27,639 nucleotides of DNA from positions 1 to 27,639 of the forward strand of contig JAEYUL010000194.1 in assembly GCA_023432565.1 (NCBI GenBank). The letters are read 5' to 3'. Positions 17,301-23,118 of the stretch are shown here, piece after piece. Under the pieces are notes generated by a model that did no database searches, was not told the origin of the DNA, and saw only the letters and a list, made by a program, of their open reading frames with translations. The position numbers were made by a program, and so were the translations under genes. The first letter of the stretch is position 1, and each line of letters starts with the position of its first letter. This DNA comes from Actinomycetes bacterium. Lineage in GTDB: Bacteria; Actinomycetota; Actinomycetes; Actinomycetales; Cellulomonadaceae.

Positions 17301-18329
17301 CCGTACATGCAGCCGCTGCTGGCCGACCCCTCGCTCAAGCCCACTGCAGACGATGTCGAGACGGCGTCCGCCGCCGCGCTCGACCTGCTGCGTCTGCGCT
17401 CCTCGACGCGGCTGCTGCGGCTCGGCTCGGCGGACGCGATCGAGACCAAGCTGACGTTCCCCAACAGCGGGCCGGACGCCACCCCCGGAGTCATCGTGAT
17501 GAGCGTCGACGACACCCTCGGTGCGGACGTCGATCCTGAGCTCGACGGGGTGCTCGTCGTCTTCAACGCGGGCGACGAGGCGACGACGCAGGTGGTCACC
17601 GAGCTCGCGGGCCGCGAGTACGCGTTGTCCGCGGTGCAGGCGGCGGGCTCCGACGAGGTCGTCAAGGCCACGACGTGGGACGCCGAGACCGGGGCCGTGA
17701 CCGTCCCGGCGCGCACCGTGGCGGTCCTGGTCGAGACGCAGGACGACGGCGGGCCGACCCCCACGCCCACGGCGACGGCCACGGCCACGCCGAAGCCGCA
17801 CCCGACGAGCACGGCCACGCCGAAGCCACACCCGACGAGCACGGCGACGCCGAAGCCGCACCCGACGCGCACCGCCAAGCCGCGGCCGCACCCCACGCGC
17901 ACCGCGAAGCCGCGGCCCCAGCCGTCCTCGAGCGCGGCGCCGAAGCCACGCCCGCGCGTGCAGCTGTCCGCAGGTGAGGTCCGGGCCGGCAGCACGGTGC
18001 GGGTGCGCGCGTCCGGTTTCGCCTCGCGGGAGACCGTCCAGGTGTGGCTGCACTCGACGCCCGTGCTGCTGCTCGGCGGCACGGCGTCGGGTGACGGCCG
18101 GGTCGACCTCACCGTCACGATCCCTGTGGCCACCGCGCTCGGTGAGCACTCGCTCGAGGTGCGGGGGCTGACCTCGGGCCTTACCGGGTCCGCGCCGGTC
18201 GTGGTCGTCGCGGCCGACGCCGAGCTCGGCAGGACGGGCTTCGACGCGGGTCTGGCCGCGCTCGCAGCGGCGACGGTGGTCGCCGGTGCCGTGACCGTCG
18301 TCGTCGCACGGCGCCGACGCGAGGGGTGA
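11361..18329 (+). CDS. Secreted, possibly wall-anchored amylopullulanase (alpha-amylase GH13 + pullulanase GH13 with five X25-type modules)
   Basis: This 2322-residue enzyme should hydrolyse alpha-1,4 and alpha-1,6 links of starch and pullulan outside the cell. Order: signal peptide (1-35, ending TASAA); X25-type module (40-140); GH13 alpha-amylase domain from ~160 with H290, nucleophile D423 (GFRIDTVKH), acid E457 (FGEVYDAD) and D527 (GNHDMGR); a beta/Fn3-like part (720-825). Four X25-type modules follow (833-940, 945-1042, 1050-1147, 1150-1248), each with GCxxDWxxxC. Then come a pullulanase N-domain/CBM48-like part (~1255-1490) and a pullulanase GH13 domain with FNWGYDP (1603-1609), D1720, E1757 and D1890. 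Last are five Pro-rich decapeptide repeats (2141-2190), an Ig-like domain, and LGRTG (2289-2293) plus membrane segment and RRRREG tail. The start is ATG 11361 after AAGGAG. Confidence 0.95.
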   Translation: MSVAPARARRPLSALTASVLALAGAFVVQQTASAADETPYTLVGDLQSEIGCPADWEPTCTAGDLTPVEGRPGHYATTVTLPRGSYEFKVVADHSWDTAYGFAGSDDAGAPNIPLVLAGSTRLLVDLDLATGRTTLTPADLQAESEHDAAPVAPVRQPGAGQQFYFVMTDRFANGDPTNDRGGLTGDRLTTGFDPTDKGFYQGGDIAGLRDRLDYVEGLGTTAIWLTPSFTNKYVQGAGTDDVSAGYHGYWVTDFTSIDPHYGSKAELAALIDDAHDRGIDVYFDIIANHTADVIQYAQPPAAGSDPYPYVSQADEPYTDADGEPFVLSDVVGRTFPELDPATSFPYTPVVDPAEADVKVPAWLNDPTLYHNRGSSTYAGESSTLGDFGALDDLMTENPVVVDGMAQIFSDWVDFGIDGFRIDTVKHVNMEFWQSWTQQVMDHARATGKDDFFMFGEVYDADATRTSPYVRDTDMSSVLDFAFQSAASGYAGGGSAKSLSGLFASDDHYTTPDSSAYALPTFLGNHDMGRIGYFLRGKDAAEQRDVLAHQLMFLTRGQPVVYYGDEQGFVGTGGDKDARQSLFGTQVDSYAEQPLIDGSNLGTGDHYGTDGTLYDAIAELGALRAGHPALVDGAQVEQFVADGTGVYAFSRVDRDERVEYLVAVNNATTTRTATFSPLSPDATFEALYGATGSVVADGDVELTVPALSAVVYRATSPLPERASAVDATFVGTPGRPVTALQELAVTLDEEAYAETTFDYRVAGDDEWTTLGTSDTGRPRVFHTTAGLAAGALVEYRAVVRDASGNVSVATAHATVGEGYGPGTPVVADAESIVTIPGGHNSEMGCSADWQPTCTAAQLTLQADGRWSGTFTLPAGTYQYKAAVGAAHYEQQGAENGAWHQNYGEDGVKNSPAGNITYTVTDPDRPVTFWYDPSTHRVTNDAAGAVYTVAGSFQTELGCAADWSSTCLTGLLADGDGDGVWTYTTSAIPAGSYEAKAVQGFDWDTSYGTAAGGNVAFSVTSETPTATFSLDTATGVLTIAAGLPEEPGGDLLVTVPGSHNSEMGCAGDWAPDCTQAVLTLRPGGVYAGTFTIPAGDYEYKVAIGGSWSENYGVGGVRDGANAAYSLAEPTDVTFVYHPGSHLFTSSAEGPLYTLAGDFQSELGCPGDWQPDCLAALLQDGDGDGTYEFVTSSLPTGSYQVKVTQDLSWDLSWGAGGVPGGDNIEFSATEGKQVLFSFDSTTKVLTVTVQDPPLPGTGQARAHWVTADTLAWPRDLLDVDPADLTFTLHHSRTGGLELTDGEVTGGDALPLTYDPAGLGADVTARFPALAGYAALHVDPADAAELLRGELRVLAAADEGPAAFTGVQTPGVVDDLYADAAADADLGITWDGDVPSFALWAPTAQDVDLLLWTGASSEAPQRVPGTRGADGVWRVTGEAGWTGAAYRYAVTVYAPSARQVVENAVTDPYSVALTTNSTHSVVVDLADPGTRPAIWTDTPAPRVENAVDRAIYELHVRDFSIADETVPAAERGTYLAFARDSAGTRHLAALAGAGLTTVHLLPTFDIATIEEDRARQETPACDLASFAPDSDQQQACVAAIADADGFNWGYDPFHYQVPEGSYALDPDARVSEFRTMVGALHATGLEVVLDEVYNHTSAAGQADTSVLDKVVPGYYHRLDAAGAVETSTCCSNVATEHALAGKLMVDSVVLWARQYKVDGFRFDLMGHHSVANMQAVRDALDELTLEKDGVDGSRVFLYGEGWNFGEVADDALFEQARQGNLAGTGIATFSDRLRDAVRGGGPFDEDPRVQGFGSGQYTDPNGAAVNGDEAEQLAAIRHQGDLVRLGLAGNLTDYAFLTSDGTVRTGREIDYNGQPAGYASEPDEIITYVDAHDNETLWDSLTMKLPQATSMDDRIRMNMLSLATTALAQTPSFWHAGADRLRSKSLDRNSYNSGDWFNAIDWTGQDNGFGKGLPPQGDNGSKWPYMQPLLADPSLKPTADDVETASAAALDLLRLRSSTRLLRLGSADAIETKLTFPNSGPDATPGVIVMSVDDTLGADVDPELDGVLVVFNAGDEATTQVVTELAGREYALSAVQAAGSDEVVKATTWDAETGAVTVPARTVAVLVETQDDGGPTPTPTATATATPKPHPTSTATPKPHPTSTATPKPHPTRTAKPRPHPTRTAKPRPQPSSSAAPKPRPRVQLSAGEVRAGSTVRVRASGFASRETVQVWLHSTPVLLLGGTASGDGRVDLTVTIPVATALGEHSLEVRGLTSGLTGSAPVVVVAADAELGRTGFDAGLAALAAATVVAGAVTVVVARRRREG
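17781..17930 (+). repeat. Five 30-bp tandem repeats encoding a Pro-rich linker
   Basis: Five consecutive in-frame 30-bp units encode TATPKPHPTS, TATPKPHPTS, TATPKPHPTR, TAKPRPHPTR and TAKPRPQPSS. The first three units are nearly identical and the last two diverge, indicating duplication from one end. The product is a stiff, positively charged spacer between the pullulanase domain and the C-terminal Ig-like/anchor region. Copy number could vary between strains. Confidence 0.9.
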
Positions 18330-18372
18330 GCGACCCGGGTGCGTGAGGCGAGTGCTCGCGTATCCCGGGGTG

Positions 18373-18408
18373 AGGCAGGGGCACGGTCTCAGGACGGGGC
18401 CCCTGCCT
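18373..18408 (+). terminator. Terminator after the amylopullulanase gene
   Basis: AGGCAGGGGC (18373-18382) and GCCCCTGCCT (18399-18408) form a perfect 10-bp stem with a 16-base loop, 44 bp after the stop at 18329. Confidence 0.7.
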
Positions 18409-18431
18409 GGCTGCGCGGGCCGCAGCCGTGG

Positions 18432-18516
18432 TCAGCCGCAGGGCGCCGTCAGCTGCAGGGCGTGTTCAGCAGCAGGGCGTCATCAGATGCAGGGCGTGGT
18501 CAGCTGCAGGGCGTGC
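18432..18516. repeat. Five-copy 17-bp tandem repeat at the 3' end of the esterase gene
   Basis: Five head-to-tail units of exactly 17 bp run without gaps: 18432-18448, 18449-18465, 18466-18482, 18483-18499 and 18500-18516. The unit resembles TCAGCTGCAGGGCGTGG. The last unit contains the stop and final codons of the minus-strand esterase (…TPCS-stop). The array therefore looks like repeated copying of the gene's own 3' end into the downstream gap. Most differences are at positions 5-6 and 16-17. Confidence 0.9.
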
Positions 18517-19912
18517 CGTTGAGCGTGAACGACGCGGGAGCGGCCGCCGAGCCGGAGTGGATCGCGTTGAACCCGATCTGGACGTTGCCGCCCACGGGGA
18601 CGGTGCCGTTCCACGGCGCGTTCCGCAGCGTCACGTCCTGCCCCGACTGCGACAGCTCGGAGCTCCACACCTGGGCGATGCTCTGCCCGGCCGGGAGCGT
18701 GAACCGCAGTGCCCAGCCGTTGATCGGCGTCGCCCCCAGGTTCGCGATCGTCACGTTGGCGGTGTAGCCGGTGTTCCACGCGTTGACGGCGAACGTCACG
18801 CGGCACCCGCCGGTCGCGCTCGGTGTCGTCGTCGGCGGTGTCGTCGGGCTCGGTGTCGTCGTCGGTGTCGGTGTCGTCGTGGGTGTCGGGGTGGGCGTCG
18901 GGGTCGTCGTCGGTGTCGGGGTGGGCGTCGCTGTCGGCGTGGGCGCCGGGCCGTCGAGGCCGAAGAAGTGGATCGCGGCGGCCGCGTCGACGGGCAGGTT
19001 GTGCGTCGTGCCCGCGAGGCTGTGCGCCTCGACCGGCGCCTGGTCACCCGCGCCGCCGTACCGGGTGCGCGTGTCGTTGCCGGACACGCTGGTCGCCGCG
19101 GGCGTCGACGAGACGCCGAGCACGTTCGTCCACTGCTCGACCGCCTCGCCGAAGTTGGCGTACGCGAGCGTGGTGTCCTGCGTGCCGTGCCACAGCTGCA
19201 CGCGCGGGCGCTTGCCGGTGTAGCCGGGGTACGCGGCCCGTGCGAGGTCACCCCACTGCTGCGCGGTGCGGTTGATGCGCCCCTGCGCGCAGTCGCTGTT
19301 CCACGGCGCCTGGCTCGTCGCGCCGGGCGGGGGCGAGGACGTCGAGAAGCACGTCGCGGGCACCCCGGCGAACGCGGCCCCCGCCGCGAACAGGTCGGGG
19401 TACGTCGCCAGCATCACCTGGGTCGTCATGGCGCCCGACGAGGTCCCGGTCACGAACACGCGTGAGGAGTCGGTCGAGTACGTGCGCTGCACGTAGCGGA
19501 CCATGTTCGCGATGCTCGTCGGGTCGCTCCCGCCGTCGTGGCGCAGCGCCTGCGCGGACGACACGTCGAAGCACGCACCGGGGCGGTCGGCCTGCGGGTA
19601 GATCGCGATGTAGCCGTACCTGTCGGCGAGCTCGTCGAACTGCGTGCCCGAGACCATCGCCTGGGCGCTGCCCGTGCAGTAGTGCACGACCACCAGGACG
19701 GGCGCGTTCGCCTTCACGCCGTTGGGCACGTACAAGTACATGCCGAGTCCGCCGGGGTTGTCCCCGAAGCTCGACACCCGCACGAGCGAGGCCGCCTGGG
19801 CTGCGGGCGCCGTCGCGGTGCTGGAGACCACGGCTGTCGCCGTCGCGAGACTGAGGGCGGCCAGTGCTGTGCCGGCCAGGGCGCGCACGCGCCGGGACAA
19901 GGACGTCGTCAT
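18500..19912 (-). CDS. Secreted PHB-depolymerase-family (CE1-like) esterase with C-terminal CBM2
   Basis: This 470-residue secreted esterase most likely removes acetyl or feruloyl groups from xylan. It has a signal peptide (1-41, ending AAQAAS). An alpha/beta-hydrolase domain of the Esterase_phd/CE1 type (~42-322) has the oxyanion segment HYCTG (77-81), nucleophile S158 in GTSSG, probable D246 (HGTQD) and H304 (GTTHNLP). A Thr/Pro linker (323-366) follows. The CBM2 (367-470) has terminal cysteines C370 and C469 and aromatic residues W379, W400 and W434 that would bind cellulose. ATG 19912 follows GGAAGG. The CBM2 and the xylan-esterase-like HYCTG favour plant cell-wall substrates over polyhydroxybutyrate, but the sequence alone does not settle the substrate. 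Confidence 0.9.
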   Translation of the reverse strand: MTTSLSRRVRALAGTALAALSLATATAVVSSTATAPAAQAASLVRVSSFGDNPGGLGMYLYVPNGVKANAPVLVVVHYCTGSAQAMVSGTQFDELADRYGYIAIYPQADRPGACFDVSSAQALRHDGGSDPTSIANMVRYVQRTYSTDSSRVFVTGTSSGAMTTQVMLATYPDLFAAGAAFAGVPATCFSTSSPPPGATSQAPWNSDCAQGRINRTAQQWGDLARAAYPGYTGKRPRVQLWHGTQDTTLAYANFGEAVEQWTNVLGVSSTPAATSVSGNDTRTRYGGAGDQAPVEAHSLAGTTHNLPVDAAAAIHFFGLDGPAPTPTATPTPTPTTTPTPTPTPTTTPTPTTTPSPTTPPTTTPSATGGCRVTFAVNAWNTGYTANVTIANLGATPINGWALRFTLPAGQSIAQVWSSELSQSGQDVTLRNAPWNGTVPVGGNVQIGFNAIHSGSAAAPASFTLNGTPCS

Positions 19913-20002
19913 CGTCGACCCTTCCGTCGGGCGGGCCGCGTGTGCGCGCCCGCAGCCGCACCCTCGCCCCGTGCGCGGCCGACAACAAGCAGAGCCGACG
20001 CG

Positions 20003-20016
20003 ACGAAACGGTTCGT
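20003..20016. promoter_or_regulatory. Dyad ACGAAACGGTTCGT upstream of the esterase gene
   Basis: The site is a 14-bp near-palindrome (12 of 14 positions symmetric) 91 bp upstream of the esterase start, in an unusually AT-containing spot of the 371-bp gap 19913-20283. The central CG and size suit LacI-family regulators of plant-polysaccharide genes. This is inference; no promoter hexamers were convincingly placed for the esterase. The rest of the gap holds only the mdh promoter and no coding sequence I can support. Confidence 0.35.
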
Positions 20017-20205
20017 GTGCCCGACGCGTCGGTCGCGCCGCCATCGGGCCTGCGGGCCGGTGGGCCAGGCGGTCGCCATCGCGTACGCGGGACGGTCGGC
20101 GAGCCGGCCCCCCCGAGCAGGGCGGTCCGGCGTGCCGGTGGCGCGAGGTGGGCGGGCCGGCTGGCCGCAGCGCGTCGAGCGCCATGCCGAGGTTCCCCCG
20201 CACGA

Positions 20206-20211
20206 TAGGTT
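20206..20211 (+). promoter_or_regulatory. Possible -10 box of mdh
   Basis: TAGGTT fits TANNNT and would give a start near 20218, leaving a ~66-base leader before mdh. No clear -35 is present. No copy of the sucC/icd operator core was seen here. Confidence 0.35.
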
Positions 20212-20283
20212 CGACGCAGGTCGTCGGCCGGCCCACGAAGCACCGGCGACCTGCACGCCCGGTCGATCGAAGGAGCCCGCACC

Positions 20284-21285
20284 GTGTCCGTCCAGAACGC
20301 CGCGAAGACCCCTGCCGTGGTCACCGTCACCGGTGCCGCAGGGCAGATCGGGTACGCCCTGCTGTTCCGCATCGCGTCGGGGCAGCTGCTCGGGCCGGAC
20401 ACGCCGGTCAGGCTGCGGCTGCTCGAGGTCCCGCAGGCGGTGCGCGCCGCGGAGGGCACCGCGATGGAGCTCGACGACTGCGCGTTCCCCCTGCTCGCGG
20501 GCATCGACATCACCGACGACGCGCACGCCGCGTTCGACGGGGCCAACGTCGCGCTGCTCGTCGGCGCGCGCCCGCGCACCGCGGGCATGGAGCGCGGGGA
20601 CCTGCTGGCCGCCAACGGCGGGATCTTCGGGCCGCAGGGTGCCGCGATCAACGCGGGCGCGGCCGACGACATCAGGGTGCTCGTCGTCGGCAACCCCGCG
20701 AACACCAACGCGTTGATCGCCGCCGCGCACGCACCCGACGTGCCTGCCGAACGGTTCACCGCGATGACGCGGCTCGACCACAACCGCGCGCTCGCGCAGC
20801 TCGCCGCGCACACCGGGCGCCGGATCGACGAGATCCGGCACATGACCATCTGGGGTAACCACTCCGCGACGCAGTTCCCCGACCTGACGCGTGCGACGGT
20901 CGGCGGCACCCCGGCACCCGACCTGGTCGACGCCGGGTGGGTCAGCGACATCTTCATCCCGACCGTCGCCAAGCGCGGTGCCGCGATCATCGAGGCGCGC
21001 GGAGCATCGTCCGCGGCCTCGGCCGCGAACGCCGCGATCGACCACGTCCGTACCTGGGTGGACGGCACGTCGGCCGACGACTGGACGTCTGCGGGCGTCG
21101 TGTCGGACGGCTCGTACGGCGTGCCGGAGGGCCTCGTCTCGTCGTTCCCGGTGACCTCGGACGGCACGTCGTGGTCGATCGTGCCCGACCTCGAGCTCGA
21201 CGGGGACTCGCGGGCGCGCCTCGACGCGTCGGTCGCCGAGCTCGTCGAGGAGCGCGAAGCGGTGCGCGCGCTCGGTCTCGTCTGA
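20284..21285 (+). CDS. mdh: Malate dehydrogenase
   Basis: It interconverts malate and oxaloacetate with NAD(H), closing the TCA cycle. The 333-residue protein has the Rossmann motif VTGAAGQIGYALLFRIASG (15-33), typical of the cytosolic-type MDH subgroup used by actinobacteria. Substrate-binding arginines lie in GARPRTAGMERGDLL (R98, R104) and near R168. The catalytic Asp165 is in LDHNRA and His193 in IWGNHSATQFPD. The start is GTG 20284, eight bases after AAGGAG (20270-20275). The DUF167 gene follows after 25 bp, so they are probably cotranscribed. Family and function are secure from the catalytic motifs. Confidence 0.97.
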   Translation: MSVQNAAKTPAVVTVTGAAGQIGYALLFRIASGQLLGPDTPVRLRLLEVPQAVRAAEGTAMELDDCAFPLLAGIDITDDAHAAFDGANVALLVGARPRTAGMERGDLLAANGGIFGPQGAAINAGAADDIRVLVVGNPANTNALIAAAHAPDVPAERFTAMTRLDHNRALAQLAAHTGRRIDEIRHMTIWGNHSATQFPDLTRATVGGTPAPDLVDAGWVSDIFIPTVAKRGAAIIEARGASSAASAANAAIDHVRTWVDGTSADDWTSAGVVSDGSYGVPEGLVSSFPVTSDGTSWSIVPDLELDGDSRARLDASVAELVEEREAVRALGLV

Positions 21286-21310
21286 CGCGTGCGCGGAGCG
21301 GGAGGCTGAC

Positions 21311-21580
21311 GTGCGGATCGCCATCCGGGTCCGGCCCGGCGCCTCACGCACCCGCGTCGGCGGTGCCTACGGCGACGCGCTCGTCGTCGCGGTGTCCGCC
21401 CGCGCGGTCGACGGGGCCGCGACGGAGGCGGCCCTGGCGGCGGTCGCCGACGCGTTCGGTGTCCGCCGCCGGCACGTGACGCTCGTGAGCGGAGCGACGG
21501 CCCGCGACAAGGTCGTCGACATCGACGACGAGGCCGTGGACGACGCCCCCACCCGCCTCTCCACCCTGCTCCACACCTGA
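21311..21580 (+). CDS. DUF167 (YggU-like) family protein
   Basis: This small 89-residue protein has the DUF167 signature: RIAIRVRPGASRTRVGGAYGDALVVAVSARAVDGAATEAAL, then VTLVSGATARDKVVDI. Family members fold as a compact alpha/beta domain; the role is unknown. The GTG at 21311 lies five bases after GGGAGG (21300-21305). It follows mdh by 25 bp on the same strand, and its 3' end faces purU across the 62-bp hairpin element. Confidence 0.88.
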   Translation: MRIAIRVRPGASRTRVGGAYGDALVVAVSARAVDGAATEAALAAVADAFGVRRRHVTLVSGATARDKVVDIDDEAVDDAPTRLSTLLHT

Positions 21581-21607
21581 CGCCCCCTCCCCGACGCACC
21601 CCCGCGA

Positions 21608-21669
21608 GGTCGTGCATTCCTCGTCAGGTCGCGCAGAAGAACGCACGACCTGACGAGGAAGGCACGACC
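21608..21669. repeat. 62-bp intergenic hairpin element, copy 1
   Basis: Layout: GGTCGTGC (21608-21615), 11-bp spacer, GGTCGCGC (21627-21634), 8-bp loop, GCACGACC (21643-21650), 11-bp spacer, GCACGACC (21662-21669). The full arms extend three bases outward (21605-21672) and pair at 28 of 30 positions. It lies between the convergent stops of the DUF167 gene and purU, so it may also serve as a bidirectional terminator. Copies with the same dimensions are at 25370 and 27068. Confidence 0.85.
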
Positions 21670-21682
21670 TCGTCGGCCGGCG

Positions 21683-22558
21683 TCAGCGGAAGACGATCGT
21701 GCGGTGGCCGTCCAGGAGGACGCGGTGCTCGGCGTGCCAGCGCACGGCGCGGGCGAGCGCGCGGCGCTCGACGTCCTGGCCCAGTGCCACCAGGTCGTCG
21801 ACCGACTGCGTGTGGTCGACCCGCTCGACGTCCTGCTCGATGATCGGCCCCTCGTCGAGGTCGCCCGTCACGTAGTGCGCGGTCGCACCGATGAGCTTGA
21901 CGCCGCGGTCGTGCGCCTGCGCGTACGGACGCGCGCCCTTGAACGACGGCAGGAACGAGTGGTGGATGTTGATGACGCGACCCGCGAGCGTGCGGCACAG
22001 GTCGTCGGACAGGATCTGCATGTACCGCGCGAGCACGACGAGCTCGACGTCCAGCTCCTCGACGAGCTCGAGCAGCGTGGCCTCCGCCTGCGCCTTGGTC
22101 GCGGCGGTGACGGGCACGTGGTGGAACGGGATGCCGTAGAACTGCGCGAGCGGCTCGAGGACGGTGTGGTTCGACACGACGGCGACGAGGTCGACCGGCA
22201 GCTTCTCCGACCGCTGCCGGAACGCGAGGTCGTTCAGGCAGTGCGCCGCGGTCGAGCCCATGACGAGCGTGCGCACGGGGCGTCCGGCGACGTCGAGCGA
22301 CCACGTCATGTCGAAGGTCCCCGCGATGCGGTCGAGCGCACCCGCGAGCTCGTCGTACGTCACGGCGGACGTCACCTGCACGCGCATGAAGAACAGCCCG
22401 GTGAGCGCGTCACCGAACTGCTGCGACTCCGTGATGTTCCCGCCGTGGTCCGCGAGCAACCCCGCGACGGCATGGACGATCCCCGGGCGGTCGGGGCACG
22501 AGAGGGTCAGGACCCAGTGGGTCTCGCCGGGCGCGGTCGGGCTCGCAGTGTGGGACAC
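21683..22558 (-). CDS. purU: Formyltetrahydrofolate deformylase
   Basis: PurU hydrolyses 10-formyl-THF to formate and THF. It balances the one-carbon pool and supplies formate, for example to PurT. The 291-residue protein has an N-terminal ACT domain (15-95, LTLSCPDRPGIVHAVAGLLADHGGNI) and a formyltransferase-fold domain from ~95. Catalytic residues match the PurN/PurU triad: N198 and H200 in NIHHSFLPSFKGARPY, and D235 in VTGDLDEGPII. The start is GTG 22558 (VSHTASPTAPGETHW). There is no RBS; a TACTCT -10 box ends eight bases upstream, so translation is probably leaderless. It is divergent from a GNAT gene over 49 bp. The assignment is secure because the ACT domain distinguishes PurU from PurN. 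Confidence 0.95.
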   Translation of the reverse strand: MSHTASPTAPGETHWVLTLSCPDRPGIVHAVAGLLADHGGNITESQQFGDALTGLFFMRVQVTSAVTYDELAGALDRIAGTFDMTWSLDVAGRPVRTLVMGSTAAHCLNDLAFRQRSEKLPVDLVAVVSNHTVLEPLAQFYGIPFHHVPVTAATKAQAEATLLELVEELDVELVVLARYMQILSDDLCRTLAGRVINIHHSFLPSFKGARPYAQAHDRGVKLIGATAHYVTGDLDEGPIIEQDVERVDHTQSVDDLVALGQDVERRALARAVRWHAEHRVLLDGHRTIVFR

Positions 22559-22566
22559 GAGGTCCG

Positions 22567-22572
22567 AGAGTA
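22567..22572 (-). promoter_or_regulatory. -10 box for a near-leaderless purU transcript
   Basis: On the minus strand TACTCT is followed by eight bases and then GTG 22558. Start of transcription seven bases after the box would leave zero to two leader bases. No Shine-Dalgarno sequence is present. Confidence 0.45.
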
Positions 22573-22607
22573 GTGCGCCGCGCGCCACGGCTGACACGAT
22601 GGGTCGC

Positions 22608-23111
22608 ATGACGGCCGACCTCGACATCCGCCAGGTGACCACCGACGACGCAGGCGAGCTGCTCACGCTGCGCCGCGCCGCCTTCGTCACCGAGGCGCAG
22701 CAGTACGGCGACCCCAACATCCCGCCGCTCACGCAGACGATCGAGGAGCTGATCGAGGACCTGCAGCGCGACGACGTCGTGACGCTCGGCGGGTGGGACG
22801 GCCACCGCCTCGTGGGGTCCATCCGCGTGCTGATCGAGGACAAGAAGGCGACGCTCGGCCGGTTCGCCGTGGCGCCCGACCTGCAGGGCCAGGGCTTCGG
22901 CACGCAGCTGCTGCTCGCGATCCTGCCGTACCTGCCCGACGGCATCGAGGAGGTCTGGGTCTTCACCGGCCGCGACTCGGTGCAGAACATCGCGCTGTAC
23001 GCCAAGCACGGCTACGAGCACCAGCACGACCAGACCGCGGGCGACCTCACGTACGCGTTCCTGCGCAAGACGTTGGTCGAGACCCCCGACGTCCACGAGG
23101 ACGACCGCTGA
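22608..23111 (+). CDS. GNAT-family N-acetyltransferase
   Basis: This predicted 167-residue acetyl-CoA-dependent acetyltransferase has a complete GNAT fold. It begins MTADLDIRQVTTDDAGELLTLRRAAF. The acetyl-CoA pyrophosphate-binding motif A is LGRFAVAPDLQGQGFGTQLL (83-102, Q93-x-Q95-G96-x-G98). Motif B contains NIALYAKHGYE (127-137) with the usual Tyr. The acceptor is not predictable. I chose ATG 22608; ATG 22599 in the same frame adds three residues. Neither has a good RBS. The stop is 7 bp before the next gene, suggesting an operon with the APH-like kinase and possible translational coupling. Confidence 0.88.
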   Translation: MTADLDIRQVTTDDAGELLTLRRAAFVTEAQQYGDPNIPPLTQTIEELIEDLQRDDVVTLGGWDGHRLVGSIRVLIEDKKATLGRFAVAPDLQGQGFGTQLLLAILPYLPDGIEEVWVFTGRDSVQNIALYAKHGYEHQHDQTAGDLTYAFLRKTLVETPDVHEDDR

Positions 23112-23118
23112 CGCACGG

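Noticed and set aside
11181..18149. Very long open frame antisense to the amylopullulanase gene (about 2300 codons)
   Set aside because: It is the mirror of a high-GC coding frame. The product is Arg/Val/Asp-rich low-complexity sequence without motifs, and no RBS or domain supports it.
18339..18767. Plus-strand open frame through the 17-bp array and the CBM2 region
   Set aside because: It is antisense to a clear CBM2 domain with no RBS. The translation of the repeats is not protein-like.
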